From NCBI GenBank assembly GCA_015075305.1, contig JABTUS010000007.1, positions 248,001 through 312,000 of the forward strand: 64,000 bases of DNA, read 5' to 3'. Made by a program: the position numbers and the translations under genes. The notes beneath the pieces were generated by a model, which made no database searches, had not been told where the DNA came from, and saw only the letters and a program-made list of their open reading frames with translations. Shown here piece after piece: positions 31,408 through 40,691 of this stretch; position 1 is the first letter of the stretch; each line of letters begins with the position of its first letter. The DNA is from Opitutaceae bacterium (GTDB taxonomy: Bacteria; Verrucomicrobiota; Verrucomicrobiia; Opitutales; Opitutaceae).

Positions 31408-32136
31408 TTACCAAACCAGGGACTTCGCCGGCATCCGGGCGGAGTTTCGCTTCTCGCTTGTGATGCGTCCGTCGGAAAGGCTCAGGACGCGGTCAGCCAT
31501 GTCGGCCATCACGGCGTTGTGGGTGATGACGAAGGTGAGTGTGCCGAGCTCGCGGTTGATGCGCTCGATGGCCTCGAGGACGGTGATGCCAGTGCGCACG
31601 TCGAGCGCTCCTGTGGGTTCGTCGCAGAGGAGGACGGCGGGGCGCTTGGCGATGGCGCGGGCGATGGCGACGCGCTGCTGTTCGCCGCCGGAGAGTTGCG
31701 CGGGAAAATGGTTCATGCGCGCGCCCAGGCCGACGAGCTCGAGCGCGGATTCCGGAGTCATGGGGTCCGCGGCGATCTCGGTGATGAGGGCGACATTCTC
31801 CCGCGCGGTCAGGCTGGGTATGAGGTTGTAGAACTGGAAAACGAAGCCGGCGGCTTCGCGCCGATAGCGGGTGAGGCCTTTTTCGTCGGATTCGCCGAGG
31901 TTCCATCCCTGGTAAAGCAGGGTGCCGCTGGTCGGGGTGTCGAGTCCTCCAAGCAGGTTGAGCAGGGTGGATTTTCCGCTGCCTGAGGCGCCGAGGACGA
32001 CGATGAACTCGCCGGGTGCGCAATCCAGATCGACGCCATCGAGGGCGCGGACTATGGCGTCGCCCTCGCCGTACACCTTGGTGAGCCCGCGCGCGTGGAA
32101 GACGGGAGGGTTGCCGGGGACGTCTGGGCGCGACAT
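31408..32136 (-). CDS. ABC transporter ATP-binding protein (LolD/MacB type)
   Basis: ATPase of 242 residues that drives the FtsX permease. Walker A is [18 protein letters not shown], the signature is [16 protein letters not shown], Walker B is [13 protein letters not shown], and the switch His is in FVITHNA. The short insert [20 protein letters not shown] is the LolD/MacB-type feature. It is the first gene of the three-gene efflux operon transcribed to 27772. Confidence 0.93.
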   Translation of the reverse strand: MSRPDVPGNPPVFHARGLTKVYGEGDAIVRALDGVDLDCAPGEFIVVLGASGSGKSTLLNLLGGLDTPTSGTLLYQGWNLGESDEKGLTRYRREAAGFVFQFYNLIPSLTARENVALITEIAADPMTPESALELVGLGARMNHFPAQLSGGEQQRVAIARAIAKRPAVLLCDEPTGALDVRTGITVLEAIERINRELGTLTFVITHNAVMADMADRVLSLSDGRITSEKRNSARMPAKSLVW

Positions 32137-32213
32137 GGTTGTGGGGTGGTGGGGGCCTTCAGGTTCCGCACCAGCGCGCAGCGACCGAACTCATTTGCCG
32201 GCGAAGGGGAGTC

Positions 32214-32906
32214 TCAAAGTTCCTTCAGGCGGATGTTGCGCCAGCGAACTTTCTGGCCGGCCTTCTCCTTCGAGTTGCCGATGCCGTGGAGCTGGAGGGC
32301 TATGAAGCCGGAGGCGGTGAGGTTGTCGTGCACCTCGGCGATGGCGACGCCGTTGAGCCATGCCTGGATGTGGTCGCCTGATGCGCGGATGCGAAAGTGG
32401 TTCCACTGGCCGGGTCGGTAGGCGGTGGTGTGGCTCGGCTGGTGGAGAAACCCGCGGCCGGCCTCTTCATAGATGGCTCCAGTCCACCCGCGCTCGCTTG
32501 GATCGATCTCGATCTGGTATCCCCAGAAACGCCCCTTTTCCCTGGTCATCTCCTTGGTGATGCGGCTGCCATCGGGTGCGTTAAGGCCGCCCCAGCGAAT
32601 CGTCTTTGTCTCGGCGGGATAGACATTGCTGCGGATCTGGATTCCCGAGTTGAGGAGCGGGTCGATCATGAAATCGACCTCGAGTTCGAAGTTGTTGTAG
32701 ACCTTCTTCGTGGCGAGGAAGGAATTGGGGAGCCCCGGTTTGGATTCGCCGACGATGGCGCCGTCCTCCACGTAGAACCTGCCGCCGCCAAAGTTCTGCC
32801 AGCCGTTCAAAGTTTTGCCGTCGAACAGGCTGGTTTCAGCGGCGTGCAGCGATGCCAGGCTGATCACGGCGAGCGTGGCAATGAGGCGGAAGCGGGAGGA
32901 GTTCAT
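32214..32906 (-). CDS. DUF1080 (3-keto-disaccharide hydrolase family) exported protein
   Basis: Secreted 230-residue jelly-roll protein. Signal peptide RFRLIATLAVISLASLHA is followed by the DUF1080 fold: TSLFDGKTLNGWQNFGG, EDGAIVGESK, FLATKKVYNNFELEVDF, LLNSGIQIRSNV, WGYQIEIDPSERGWTGAIYEEAGRGFL, WNHFRIRASGDHIQAWLNGV, FIALQLHGIG and VRWRNIRLKEL. Family members from gut Bacteroidota hydrolyse 3-keto-glycosides; others are concanavalin-like binding domains. ATG at 32906 is chosen for the signal peptide; an open frame to 33269 runs into repeat sequence. It is paired in position with the propeller protein upstream, separated by repeat copy C. Confidence 0.9.
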   Translation of the reverse strand: MNSSRFRLIATLAVISLASLHAAETSLFDGKTLNGWQNFGGGRFYVEDGAIVGESKPGLPNSFLATKKVYNNFELEVDFMIDPLLNSGIQIRSNVYPAETKTIRWGGLNAPDGSRITKEMTREKGRFWGYQIEIDPSERGWTGAIYEEAGRGFLHQPSHTTAYRPGQWNHFRIRASGDHIQAWLNGVAIAEVHDNLTASGFIALQLHGIGNSKEKAGQKVRWRNIRLKEL

Positions 32907-32999
32907 GGGATTGGGCAAGGGAGGGTTGAGCCGGCCATCATCAACCCTCGCGGCAATGAACGCAAGGCCCGTGCGCGCCGCATCGTGCCCAGGGGACGT

Positions 33000-33255
33000 G
33001 CGTGGAGGAACGGCGGCGGAGGGTTTGACGCGGAGGCGCGGAGGAGAGGAGAAGATGATGTGGAGTTCAAGAAGAGTCGCGATGGGTTGGACGCGAAACG
33101 GCCGGCGTTGTGGCGCGAGGCGCGAACCCTGGGCATGACAAAGCATGCCCCTCCAACGGAGGGGGGATGCAGGCAACACTGGGGAGGATGCAGGCAACAC
33201 TGGAGGGGCACGCTCCGTCGTGACCTGGGGACGTGCGACGTGTAACGCCGCCGGA
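33000..33255. repeat. Dispersed hairpin repeat, full copy C, with duplicated loop
   Basis: Fills most of the 365-bp gap between two minus-strand genes. Left arm 33127-33156 (CCCTGGGCATGACAAAG then CATGCCCCTCCAA) and right arm 33201-33230 (TGGAGGGGCACGCTCC then GTCGTGACCTGGGG). The loop has two copies of GGATGCAGGCAACACTGG at 33165-33182 and 33186-33203. TTTGACGCGGAGG near 33027 and GGTTTCACGC near 33256 are the shared outer flanks. Confidence 0.85.
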
Positions 33256-33271
33256 ATGGTTTCACGCAATG

Positions 33272-35821
33272 TCAGGTCAGGCGCTCGGCGTCGGGTTGTT
33301 GATGAGCAACGTCGATGATTCGCAGGCTTCCCATCGGAATGTTTAGCGCCAGCCCTTCCACTTCCGCGGTCAGCTTTGCACCGTCGAGGATGTCGCGGAT
33401 TTCGGTGGGCTTGACGTGTTGAAAGCGAACAATGGCCTGGCGTGGCGCCGGGTCGAAATAGCCGGGATCGATGACGACAACGCGGATGTGCGTGGCATCC
33501 AGCCTGAGGGCGGCCCAGGCCACGTCGCCGGTCACGCGGATCGGCAGCCGCGCGGCGGCCTCCTCGAGGGCTTGAAGCACCACGGGCTTGTATTCCGGGG
33601 CGGTGTGGCGCCTGCCGGCGTCGTCATACCAGTAGCGGCCGTCAGTGAGCAGCTTTCGCTTGAAAATTGGAAAGCGGGCGAGGTCCGTGTCCGCCGGGAT
33701 CATCGCCAGATTGCCGTAGGGGCTGCGCGAGATGAAATTGGTCATCCTTCGCTTCGCGTGCAGGGCGTAGTTCTCGAAGTCGTGATCGGCGAGCATGGCC
33801 CCGCCCCAGAAGCAGTCGAGGCGGTCGAACACGAACGGCGCTTCTCCGGGAGAATAAAGGTCCATGCCGTGTCCGTTGATGCCGTGCCGCAGGAAGTCCT
33901 GATCCGGCTGCAGCATGCCAATGGCGAGATCGGAGATGGACAGGATGTCCTCGCGCGCGGGCAGCGGCAGGATGCCCTTCTCGAGCATCTGGTAAAACGG
34001 CAGCATCTCACCGGCGTTGTCGCTGTAAATGTTCAGGTGGAAAATGTCGGCGCCCTGGCAGCGGGCCAGGATCATCGCGCGAACGAAGTGACTGAGGTGC
34101 GCGGACTGGCACCAGTCCCACAGGCGGTTGAAGTTTCCGTTGTCGGTCACCGCGCGCCCGGACATGTGGTTGAACTTTTTTGTCAGCCAGAGTCCGGTGC
34201 GCCCGGTGAGGCTCAGCGACTGGTTGCGCGAGTTGGTCTCCTCCATGCTGGGCACGAAGACCTCGCGATACTTTTCCTCGGACATGAGCGGCTTGAAAAC
34301 GTCAGCGTAGACACTGCCGTTCCAAAAGATGTTTTTGCCGCGGAGCAGTATCTTTTTCCCTCGCTCGTGGCAGAGGTCCGCGAGGGGGAGCAGTTGCTCC
34401 CGTATTGCCAGGGCCATGTTGTCGTCGATGGTCTCGAATTCCGCGAAAACGAAACCCTGCAGGGTCGTCGGCGCGAGCACGAGCATTCTGGCCAGCGTGT
34501 CGGGGCTGAGATAGAAATCGATCCCGGTTATCCGACCGTGACCCGCGTAGATAAAGAAAGGTTCGCCCGCCGCCTCGCGTTCCGCGGCGAAGCGGAGGAT
34601 TTCCGCCTGCTTCAGCATCCGGTGCCCCATGCGGTTGTGCTCCCTGGTCCACGCCGCCAGTTTGGCCGGATCGGCGATGCCGGGATCGTAGGCCTCCTTG
34701 AAGAAAAACACCGACTCGTGGGAATAGACGTAGGGGACGAAGAACACGTTCTTCAGCCCATGGCGCTCGAGGTATTCGCGCCGGATGGCGTCATAGGTTT
34801 TCCGGTAATCCCAGTCGATGCACTCCTCGAGGAGCACCATGGTCCGGCCGGCCGGCTTCTGGTAGGGGAGGGCCTTGAACGCCTCGGTTTGCTGCGCGAG
34901 CGCGGCGAGATTCTGCTCGAGCTCAATCATCGTCCCGACCGGTCTCAGATTCGTGAACGCATCCTGCCAGCCGGGATGGTCGAGATGGAAACCGTGAATG
35001 CCGTCACCGCCTGAGATGTCACTGCCGATCCAATACGTGTTCGTCCGAGGGTCGAACACCGCGCCCGCCGCCACCGTCGTTCCGTAGAGCACCTTGCGGC
35101 ACGAGCCATCGCTGTTCGCGATCATGAGATTCCGTCCATACAGGCTCAGCAGGAACTCGTCGCCCAACGTGTCACTCTTCACGTGCGACGCGTAGGTTGT
35201 CAGATAGGGTCGCACCCGGAAAGGCTTGCACCTTGATTTGATCTGCGCGCCGGAGGCGCCCAGGCGGCGAATGACCCGGTCCCGTTTCTCCTGCGCGACA
35301 ATGCTTCCGTCTGTCGCAAGGGTGTAGAGGACGCGCTCAATGCCGCCGGTTTGGATGCGCGGCCCGCCGGCTTCGTTCCGCACGATCACCTGGTAGAGCG
35401 GGGCCTCCCGCTTGAAGGTCCACAGATGCCGGCCATCGTGGTCGATCGCGTAGAGGCCGCCGTCCGAGGAGGCGACCAGCGCTTCGTCGAAGCCGTCGGC
35501 ATCGATGTCGCCCGAGGCCAGGTCAAAGGGAAAGCCGGCCGAGGGTTTGGTTTTCCAGAGGAGAACGCCTTGCTGGGTGAGACACAGCACGGTGCCGTCA
35601 TAGGCGGCGCAGTAAATCGCGCGGGCCGCATCGCCCGCGCCGACCGCCGCGGGCTTCAGTTGGTAGATCGTGTGCCCGTCGGTCGGAAAAGAAGTGAAGG
35701 GCGCGCCGGCGATCACCTTCCCATGCGGTGTTCTCTTGTTGGACGCGCCCGCCACCTTCCCGGCCAGAAGGGTTGCGGAAGTGGCTGCGAGTGTCCGGTG
35801 GATGAATTTTCTGCGGTTCAT
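33272..35821 (-). CDS. Tat-exported protein with N-terminal beta-propeller and large C-terminal domain; possible polysaccharide-degrading enzyme
   Basis: Protein of 849 residues with a Tat-type signal (NRRKFIHRTLAATSATLLAG). Residues about 40-260 hold WD/PQQ-like blade repeats (AIYCAAYDGTVLCLTQQGVLL, ASGDIDADGFDEALVASSDGG, YAIDHDGRHLWTFKREA), including an FG-GAP-like DIDADGFDEAL. The C-terminal 600 residues have no motif I can name firmly, but FIYAGHGRITGIDFYLSP, FVFAEFETIDDN, LLRGKNIFWNGS and GADIFHLNIYSDNAGE look like a TIM-barrel hydrolase. Propeller plus barrel recalls lambda-carrageenase (GH150) layout, a guess from memory. ATG at 35821 begins the signal; a TTG at 35845 adds eight codons. 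A DUF1080 gene follows. Confidence 0.7.
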   Translation of the reverse strand: MNRRKFIHRTLAATSATLLAGKVAGASNKRTPHGKVIAGAPFTSFPTDGHTIYQLKPAAVGAGDAARAIYCAAYDGTVLCLTQQGVLLWKTKPSAGFPFDLASGDIDADGFDEALVASSDGGLYAIDHDGRHLWTFKREAPLYQVIVRNEAGGPRIQTGGIERVLYTLATDGSIVAQEKRDRVIRRLGASGAQIKSRCKPFRVRPYLTTYASHVKSDTLGDEFLLSLYGRNLMIANSDGSCRKVLYGTTVAAGAVFDPRTNTYWIGSDISGGDGIHGFHLDHPGWQDAFTNLRPVGTMIELEQNLAALAQQTEAFKALPYQKPAGRTMVLLEECIDWDYRKTYDAIRREYLERHGLKNVFFVPYVYSHESVFFFKEAYDPGIADPAKLAAWTREHNRMGHRMLKQAEILRFAAEREAAGEPFFIYAGHGRITGIDFYLSPDTLARMLVLAPTTLQGFVFAEFETIDDNMALAIREQLLPLADLCHERGKKILLRGKNIFWNGSVYADVFKPLMSEEKYREVFVPSMEETNSRNQSLSLTGRTGLWLTKKFNHMSGRAVTDNGNFNRLWDWCQSAHLSHFVRAMILARCQGADIFHLNIYSDNAGEMLPFYQMLEKGILPLPAREDILSISDLAIGMLQPDQDFLRHGINGHGMDLYSPGEAPFVFDRLDCFWGGAMLADHDFENYALHAKRRMTNFISRSPYGNLAMIPADTDLARFPIFKRKLLTDGRYWYDDAGRRHTAPEYKPVVLQALEEAAARLPIRVTGDVAWAALRLDATHIRVVVIDPGYFDPAPRQAIVRFQHVKPTEIRDILDGAKLTAEVEGLALNIPMGSLRIIDVAHQQPDAERLT

Positions 35822-36071
35822 TTGTCGCCGTTCCTCATCCCGCAAGCGTACGCGCGCGAGGCCGGGATTTCAATCCACGCAAACACGGGTGAATCCGCGG
35901 ATCGTTCCCGCCGGCGCGGGCGTCTGCCAGAGCGGGCTCCACACCTTCCGAAAGCCCAAGCCGTCGAAGTCACTCACGTTCACCGTTGCGAACTCGGTGA
36001 CACCCTGTGCGGTCATGGTGAGAGCGGAACGGGCTGGGAGGAATGGCGCGCCAGCGGCCCAGCCTTGGCAG

Positions 36072-36090
36072 CCCAAGGCAGCGCCTTGGG
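36072..36090. repeat. Short palindromic repeat CCCAAGGC-AGC-GCCTTGGG
   Basis: Perfect 8-bp inverted repeat with a 3-nt loop. The same stem with loop AAC occurs at 51147-51165, and a related CCCATGGC-GTT-GCCATGGG lies at 36198-36216, where both stem halves changed together. Confidence 0.75.
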
Positions 36091-36197
36091 ATTTTGGCGA
36101 GCCACCATGCCGAGCCCTGTAGGGGCGTTCCAATGCGAGTTTGCGCGGGGGTTGGGTCGCCCCTTCAGGGCTCACCGGGTTTGTTTCGACGGGTATC

Positions 36198-36216
36198 CCA
36201 TGGCGTTGCCATGGGC
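36198..36216. repeat. Short palindromic repeat CCCATGGC-GTT-GCCATGGG
   Basis: Perfect 8-bp inverted repeat, 3-nt loop, same architecture as 36072-36090 and 51147-51165 but with a compensated A/T change at stem position 5. It is embedded among GCGCCCC-TTTG-GGGC type motifs. Confidence 0.7.
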
Positions 36217-36367
36217 TTGGGATGTTGCGCCCCTTTGGGGCTTGGGGAATGGCGCGCCGTTGGCGCAGGCTATGTGGAGATATTGCGCCCCGTTGGGGCT
36301 GGAGGAATGGCGTGCGGTTGGAGCGAATGGGAGGTTTGTCGGGCGCAGTATTTCTGGCGGCGGTCGG

Positions 36368-36395
36368 AGGTCACGACAAAGCGTGCCCCTCCAAA
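36368..36395. repeat. Half copy of the dispersed hairpin repeat (left arm)
   Basis: AGGTCACGACAAAGCG then TGCCCCTCCAAA corresponds to a left arm of the large hairpin, standing alone without loop or right arm. A second such arm follows at 36488. Confidence 0.7.
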
Positions 36396-36487
36396 TCGGA
36401 GATATGTGCTTCGGGCTGTGGGGGATTTCTTTGCGTGCTTTGCGGCTTTGCGTGAGACTATTCCGGCGCAGTTGCGCGTTGTGCGGT

Positions 36488-36516
36488 CCCAGGTCACGAC
36501 AAAGCGTGCCCCTCCA
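36488..36516. repeat. Half copy of the dispersed hairpin repeat (left arm)
   Basis: CCCAGGTCACGACAAAGCG then TGCCCCTCCA, in direct orientation with the arm at 36368 and 120 bp from it. It lies about 100 bp beyond the stop codon of the dppF-like gene. Confidence 0.7.
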
Positions 36517-36618
36517 GTTTGGGGACGAGTCGGGCGGATATCAAAGGCTGGTGGTCAATGTCTGTTCCACACGGTCAGTGGTCGGATATCGTTCGTCGGA
36601 GGGCCGTTCCAGCCTCCA

Positions 36619-37611
36619 TCATGCCGTGGCGTTCCACGGGCGGTCGTAGTGGCAGGCCACGGTGTGGGCGGGGGCGTCGGGGGCGGGGCGGAGGTGCGGG
36701 GTTTCCTGTCTGCAGCGTTCCGTCGCGAACGGGCAGCGGGTGTGGAAGGCGCAGCCGGAGGGGGGGTGAATGGGCGAGGGGACGTCGCCCGTCAGCACGA
36801 TGCGTTTGCTGCGTCTCCTGGGATCGGGCTCGGGGATCGCGGAGATCAGAGCGCGCGTGTAGGGGTGTCGTGGGTCGCGATAGATGTCCTCGGCGTCGGC
36901 AAACTCGACGATGCGTCCGAGGTACATGATCGCGATGCGATCGGACACGTGTTTCACGACCGCAAGATTGTGCGCGATGAACAGGTAGCTGAGGCCCATC
37001 TCGCGCTGGAGGTTGAGCATGAGGTTCAGCACCTGGCTCTGGATGGAGACATCGAGGGCCGAGACGGGTTCATCGCAGACGATCGCCCGCGGCTCGAGGG
37101 CGATCGCGCGGGCGATGCCGATGCGTTGTCGCTGTCCGCCTGAGAACTCGAACGGATAGCGATCGGCGGCACTCGCCGGAAGGCCCACCTTGTCGAGGAG
37201 TGCGCGGACCTTCTGCCGGCGCCCGGCGGGATCACCGATTCCATGGATCGCGAACGGTTCGGCGAGGATTTCTCCAACGGTGTGCCGTGAGTTCAGCGAT
37301 TCGACGGGATCCTGGAAGATCATCTGGAGATGACGCCGGTGCGGCTTCATGCGCCGCGGGGAGAGTCCGGAGAGGTCCACTCCGTCAAAGAGGATGCGTC
37401 CCGAGGTCGGGCGGAGCAGCCGAACGATGCATTTGCCGAGCGTCGATTTTCCGCAGCCTGATTCCCCCACGAGGCCGATGGTTTCACCGGAGCCGACCGA
37501 GAACGAAACGCCGTCCACCGCGCGGCAGAAGCGTTTGCTGCGTTGAAAGAGGCCTTCCTTCACGGGGAAGTGCATGCACAGGTCCTGAACCTCAATCAGC
37601 GGCGGGTTCAT
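36619..37611 (-). CDS. Peptide ABC transporter ATP-binding protein, DppF/OppF type
   Basis: ATPase of 330 residues for peptide import. Walker A is [20 protein letters not shown], signature [16 protein letters not shown], Walker [19 protein letters not shown], followed by [14 protein letters not shown]. The C-terminal oligopeptide/dipeptide domain ends with the Cys cluster [14 protein letters not shown], an OppF/DppF feature (possible 4Fe-4S site). ATG at 37611 overlaps the stop of the dppD-like gene as ATGA. It is the last gene of the importer operon. Confidence 0.94.
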   Translation of the reverse strand: MNPPLIEVQDLCMHFPVKEGLFQRSKRFCRAVDGVSFSVGSGETIGLVGESGCGKSTLGKCIVRLLRPTSGRILFDGVDLSGLSPRRMKPHRRHLQMIFQDPVESLNSRHTVGEILAEPFAIHGIGDPAGRRQKVRALLDKVGLPASAADRYPFEFSGGQRQRIGIARAIALEPRAIVCDEPVSALDVSIQSQVLNLMLNLQREMGLSYLFIAHNLAVVKHVSDRIAIMYLGRIVEFADAEDIYRDPRHPYTRALISAIPEPDPRRRSKRIVLTGDVPSPIHPPSGCAFHTRCPFATERCRQETPHLRPAPDAPAHTVACHYDRPWNATA

Positions 37612-38618
37612 GGGGCGGAGTTGAATCGGGGCAGGTCGCGCCAGCGATGGCAGGCGACGACGTGATCAGGTGTGACATTCTCGTCGGGAGGCTGGCGGGC
37701 ACAGGCGTCGATGCGGTAGGGGCAGCGGTTCTGGAAGCGGCAGCCCTCCGGCAGATCCGCGAGACCGGGGACCATGCCGTCGATCACATTCAGGCGGGAT
37801 TTCCTCGGCGTGGTCAGGCGCGGTATCGAGCTCAGCAGCCCCCGCGTGTAGGGGTGGGCGGGTGCGGCAAAGATGTCGTCGACCGGTCCCGACTCCGCGA
37901 TCCGTCCGCCATACATCACCACGACGTCGTCGCACATGTCGGCGATGACCCCGAGGTCGTGCGTGATGAGAATGATGGCCATGCCCATTTCCTCCTGCAG
38001 CGCGTGCATGAGCTCGAGGATCTGCGCCTGGATCGTGACATCGAGGGCGGTGGTCGGCTCGTCGGCGATAACGACGGAGGGCTTGCAGGCGAGCGCCATG
38101 GCGATCACCACGCGCTGGCGCATGCCGCCGGAGAGTTGATGGGGATACTCGCCGACTCGGATTTCCGGTGAGGGAATCCCGACCCTGCGGAGCATCTCGA
38201 CCGACATCTCCAGCGCGCGGCGCCGGTCGGAGGTGACATGCAGCAGGAAAATCTCGCTCAACTGCCGGCCGATCGTGTGGACCGGATTGAGCGCGGTCAT
38301 GGGTTCCTGGAAAATCATGCCGATGCGACCGCCGCGGATCCTGCGCATCTCGGCTCCTGGCAGCTCCACGAGGTTCCGGCCATCAAACAACACCTCTCCA
38401 CTCTTGATTTTTCCCATCGGCTGCGGAAGGAGCCGCATGATGGACAGCGCGGTGACACTCTTGCCGCAGCCTGATTCGCCAACGATGCCCAGCGTGCGTC
38501 CGCGGCGGACGGAAAAGCTTACGCCGTCGACGGCGGTCAGCACGCCGGCGTCGGTGTCGAACGTCGTGACGAGACGGCGGATGTCGAGGACGACGTCGGT
38601 CGGCTCGTGTGCTGGCAT
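37608..38618 (-). CDS. Peptide ABC transporter ATP-binding protein, DppD/OppD type
   Basis: Second ATPase of the importer, 336 residues. Walker A is [20 protein letters not shown], signature [16 protein letters not shown], Walker [19 protein letters not shown], then [14 protein letters not shown] and the terminal Cys cluster [17 protein letters not shown] at 38618 is used in place of a TTG at 38636. E. coli YejF fuses the two ATPases; here they are separate, as in Dpp and Opp. Stop and start overlap with the DppF-like gene. Confidence 0.94.
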   Translation of the reverse strand: MPAHEPTDVVLDIRRLVTTFDTDAGVLTAVDGVSFSVRRGRTLGIVGESGCGKSVTALSIMRLLPQPMGKIKSGEVLFDGRNLVELPGAEMRRIRGGRIGMIFQEPMTALNPVHTIGRQLSEIFLLHVTSDRRRALEMSVEMLRRVGIPSPEIRVGEYPHQLSGGMRQRVVIAMALACKPSVVIADEPTTALDVTIQAQILELMHALQEEMGMAIILITHDLGVIADMCDDVVVMYGGRIAESGPVDDIFAAPAHPYTRGLLSSIPRLTTPRKSRLNVIDGMVPGLADLPEGCRFQNRCPYRIDACARQPPDENVTPDHVVACHRWRDLPRFNSAP

Positions 38619-38660
38619 GGAAGCGGGAGGATGCAAGTCCGGCGGGATTCCGTTCGCAGC

Positions 38661-40691
38661 CTACTGTTTGTACTGATCGAACACCTGGATCATCGGCGGG
38701 AACGTCTTGCCGGAATTCCGGGCATCAGTGACAGCCTTCTTCTCGTCCTGGTCGATCCAGTGGACGAAGAACTCCTCAGGCGTCCGGCTCTGGGCGACGT
38801 TGAATCCCTTGGGCCATTTGATGTAGCGCTGGTAGCCGACCCGGTAGAACGGGATCGCCCAGCCGTTCACCCACGCGGCGTCGTCGTAGATGATCTGCTC
38901 GATCTGCGCGGCGTAGGCCTTGATGTCCTCCATGGTGCTTGCGGCATCGTAGGCTTCGATCAGGCGATCCAGCTCGGGAATGAACGTGGATGTCATGTTG
39001 TTGGTCTGAACCCGGATCTTCTTCGGCGAAGGGTTCGGTTTTCCCTCGGAATAACGCTCGACGGGTTTTCCATTGGCGTCGAAGTAGGCGTCCTCGTATG
39101 CGTTGGAACCGTGATACATTTCCCAGTAACGAGGGTAGGCCTCGACGGAGCGGGAGAGGGCGATCAGCGCGATCTCATGGTTCTTTTCCTGAAACTTTTT
39201 CCAGCCGGTTGATTGATCGAGGACCTCCAGGTTCAGCTCCAGGCCCGCCTTGAGAGCCTCCTGCTTCAGGATGGGCAGCATGTCGCGCAGATCAGGTCGG
39301 AAAGATGAAAGCGTGAATGAGAGACGTCGCCCGGCTGCGTTCTGCAGAACGCCATCCTGACCTTGGGTGGTAAAACCAGCCTTCGCAAAATGCTCGCGGG
39401 CGAGCTTGGGGTCGAAGGGCCGGGCGGTGAGCGTGGGGTGGACGCGGAAGGGGTAGCCGTCCGAGCGGGTGTTCATGCGCACGGCGTCGCCCCGGAAGAA
39501 TTGTTTGCAGACCAGGTCGAAGTTGGTCGCGTACTGGATGCCGAGGCGGACTTCGCGCTGATCAAGTTCGGGCTTTGCGCGGTTGATCCAGAGTCCCCAG
39601 TCCGGTCGCGGAATGTTGTTGTAGAACGTGGCCTTGGCGATGTAGCCCGCGGTCACAGCCGGATGCTGATTGGAAATGGTTTCGTACCAGAACTTGGGCT
39701 GCGAGAGCGGGAACATGTCGAGGTCGCCCCTGGCGAATGCCTCGGCGCTCTTGTCGGGATCGCGGATGATCTCGAGACGGTAGCGGTCGGGATTGAAGCG
39801 CCCGCGATAGAAGCGCTTGTCCTTCGCCCACCAGTTGTCGAGTCGCGTGAAGGTGATGGACCGGCCCTTGTCGAGATCCTTGTCCTTGAGAATGTAGGGT
39901 GCGGTGGTGGGAAGGAACCGCCATTGGTAGCGCTCGAGCCAGCCTGGGCCGAAGTCCTTCATTGCGTGGCGGGGGTACAGGCTGAAATTGCTGTATGCGC
40001 TGGCGAGGTCGGGCTTGTTGGCGAACATCGTGAGTGCGAAGGTCATCTTGTCGTACACCGTCAGCGTCTTGTATTTTGTCGTGTAGAAATTGTTGTACCA
40101 CGGTTCGTTGAGGTGCGGGCTCCTCATGAAATAGAAAAGGAAGATGACATCGTCCGTGGTGATGGGCACGCCATCCGACCAGCGCGCGTCGGGATCGATG
40201 CGATAGTAGACGGTGGCCTTGCTGGAATCGACCGCCCATTCCCTCGCAACACCCGGAATCACCTTCCCGGCCAGGTTGGGATGATCCTGAAGGATGCGAA
40301 CGGTGGTGAAATCCAGAAGGTACTGGCGGATCCCGCCGGTGGCCTCGGGTCCGATGGTGCGCAGCGTGCGCGGGAAATCCTGTTGATAGTAGGTGAACGT
40401 GCCGCCCTTTTTTGCGTTGGGGTCCGCAAATTCGGGCAGATCGGATCCATCCTCCCATTTCAAGTCTGCGGGAACATCCGCGGCGGTCTTGAAGATGTAG
40501 AACTCGGGCTGGTCCTTCAGCGTTTTCGCGAGGTCGGCCTCCATGTCGGGAGCCGAAGTGTCGGCCGCGGTTGAGGAGCCGGAAGACGAAGCGCCCTTCT
40601 TCCCGCAGGCGGCGAAGGCGAAGAGCGCAAGGAGCGCTGCAAAAATGACGGCGATGCGTGAAAAATTCAGAGGACGGTGAACAGAGCTCAT
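38661..40691 (-). CDS. Extracellular solute-binding lipoprotein, YejA-like (SBP family 5)
   Basis: Peptide-binding lipoprotein of 676 residues, large for the family and similar in size to YejA. The lipoprotein signal RIAVIFAALLALFAFAAC places the lipidated Cys at about residue 28, followed by a Ser/Gly-rich linker. The binding domain has KKGGTFTYYQQDFPRTLR, VIPGVAREWAVDSSK, YRIDPDARWSDGVPITTDDV and LGIQYATNFDLVCKQFF. ATG at 40691 overlaps the permease stop as ATGA. YejA-like proteins bind microcin C or longer peptides; the natural ligand here is unknown. Confidence 0.92.
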   Translation of the reverse strand: MSSVHRPLNFSRIAVIFAALLALFAFAACGKKGASSSGSSTAADTSAPDMEADLAKTLKDQPEFYIFKTAADVPADLKWEDGSDLPEFADPNAKKGGTFTYYQQDFPRTLRTIGPEATGGIRQYLLDFTTVRILQDHPNLAGKVIPGVAREWAVDSSKATVYYRIDPDARWSDGVPITTDDVIFLFYFMRSPHLNEPWYNNFYTTKYKTLTVYDKMTFALTMFANKPDLASAYSNFSLYPRHAMKDFGPGWLERYQWRFLPTTAPYILKDKDLDKGRSITFTRLDNWWAKDKRFYRGRFNPDRYRLEIIRDPDKSAEAFARGDLDMFPLSQPKFWYETISNQHPAVTAGYIAKATFYNNIPRPDWGLWINRAKPELDQREVRLGIQYATNFDLVCKQFFRGDAVRMNTRSDGYPFRVHPTLTARPFDPKLAREHFAKAGFTTQGQDGVLQNAAGRRLSFTLSSFRPDLRDMLPILKQEALKAGLELNLEVLDQSTGWKKFQEKNHEIALIALSRSVEAYPRYWEMYHGSNAYEDAYFDANGKPVERYSEGKPNPSPKKIRVQTNNMTSTFIPELDRLIEAYDAASTMEDIKAYAAQIEQIIYDDAAWVNGWAIPFYRVGYQRYIKWPKGFNVAQSRTPEEFFVHWIDQDEKKAVTDARNSGKTFPPMIQVFDQYKQ

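Larger units (their letters stand above)
35822..36618. other. Repeat-rich intergenic region, about 800 bp
   Basis: No gene is supported; open frames here run through repeats and into the antisense of the dppF-like gene. The region holds short palindromes (36072-36090 and 36198-36216), several GCCCCTT-n-AGGGGC type inverted motifs between 36115 and 36305, and two half copies of the large hairpin repeat at 36368-36395 and 36488-36516. Confidence 0.6.

Noticed and set aside
33113-33265. Short ORFs repeated in several gaps (translations with FVMPRVRASRHNAG-like wording)
   Set aside because: They arise because the same dispersed repeat is read in one frame at each copy; the frames break differently in each copy.
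36043-37143. 366-codon plus-strand ORF
   Set aside because: It reads through repeats and then antisense to the dppF-like gene; composition is Gly/Arg-rich without domains.
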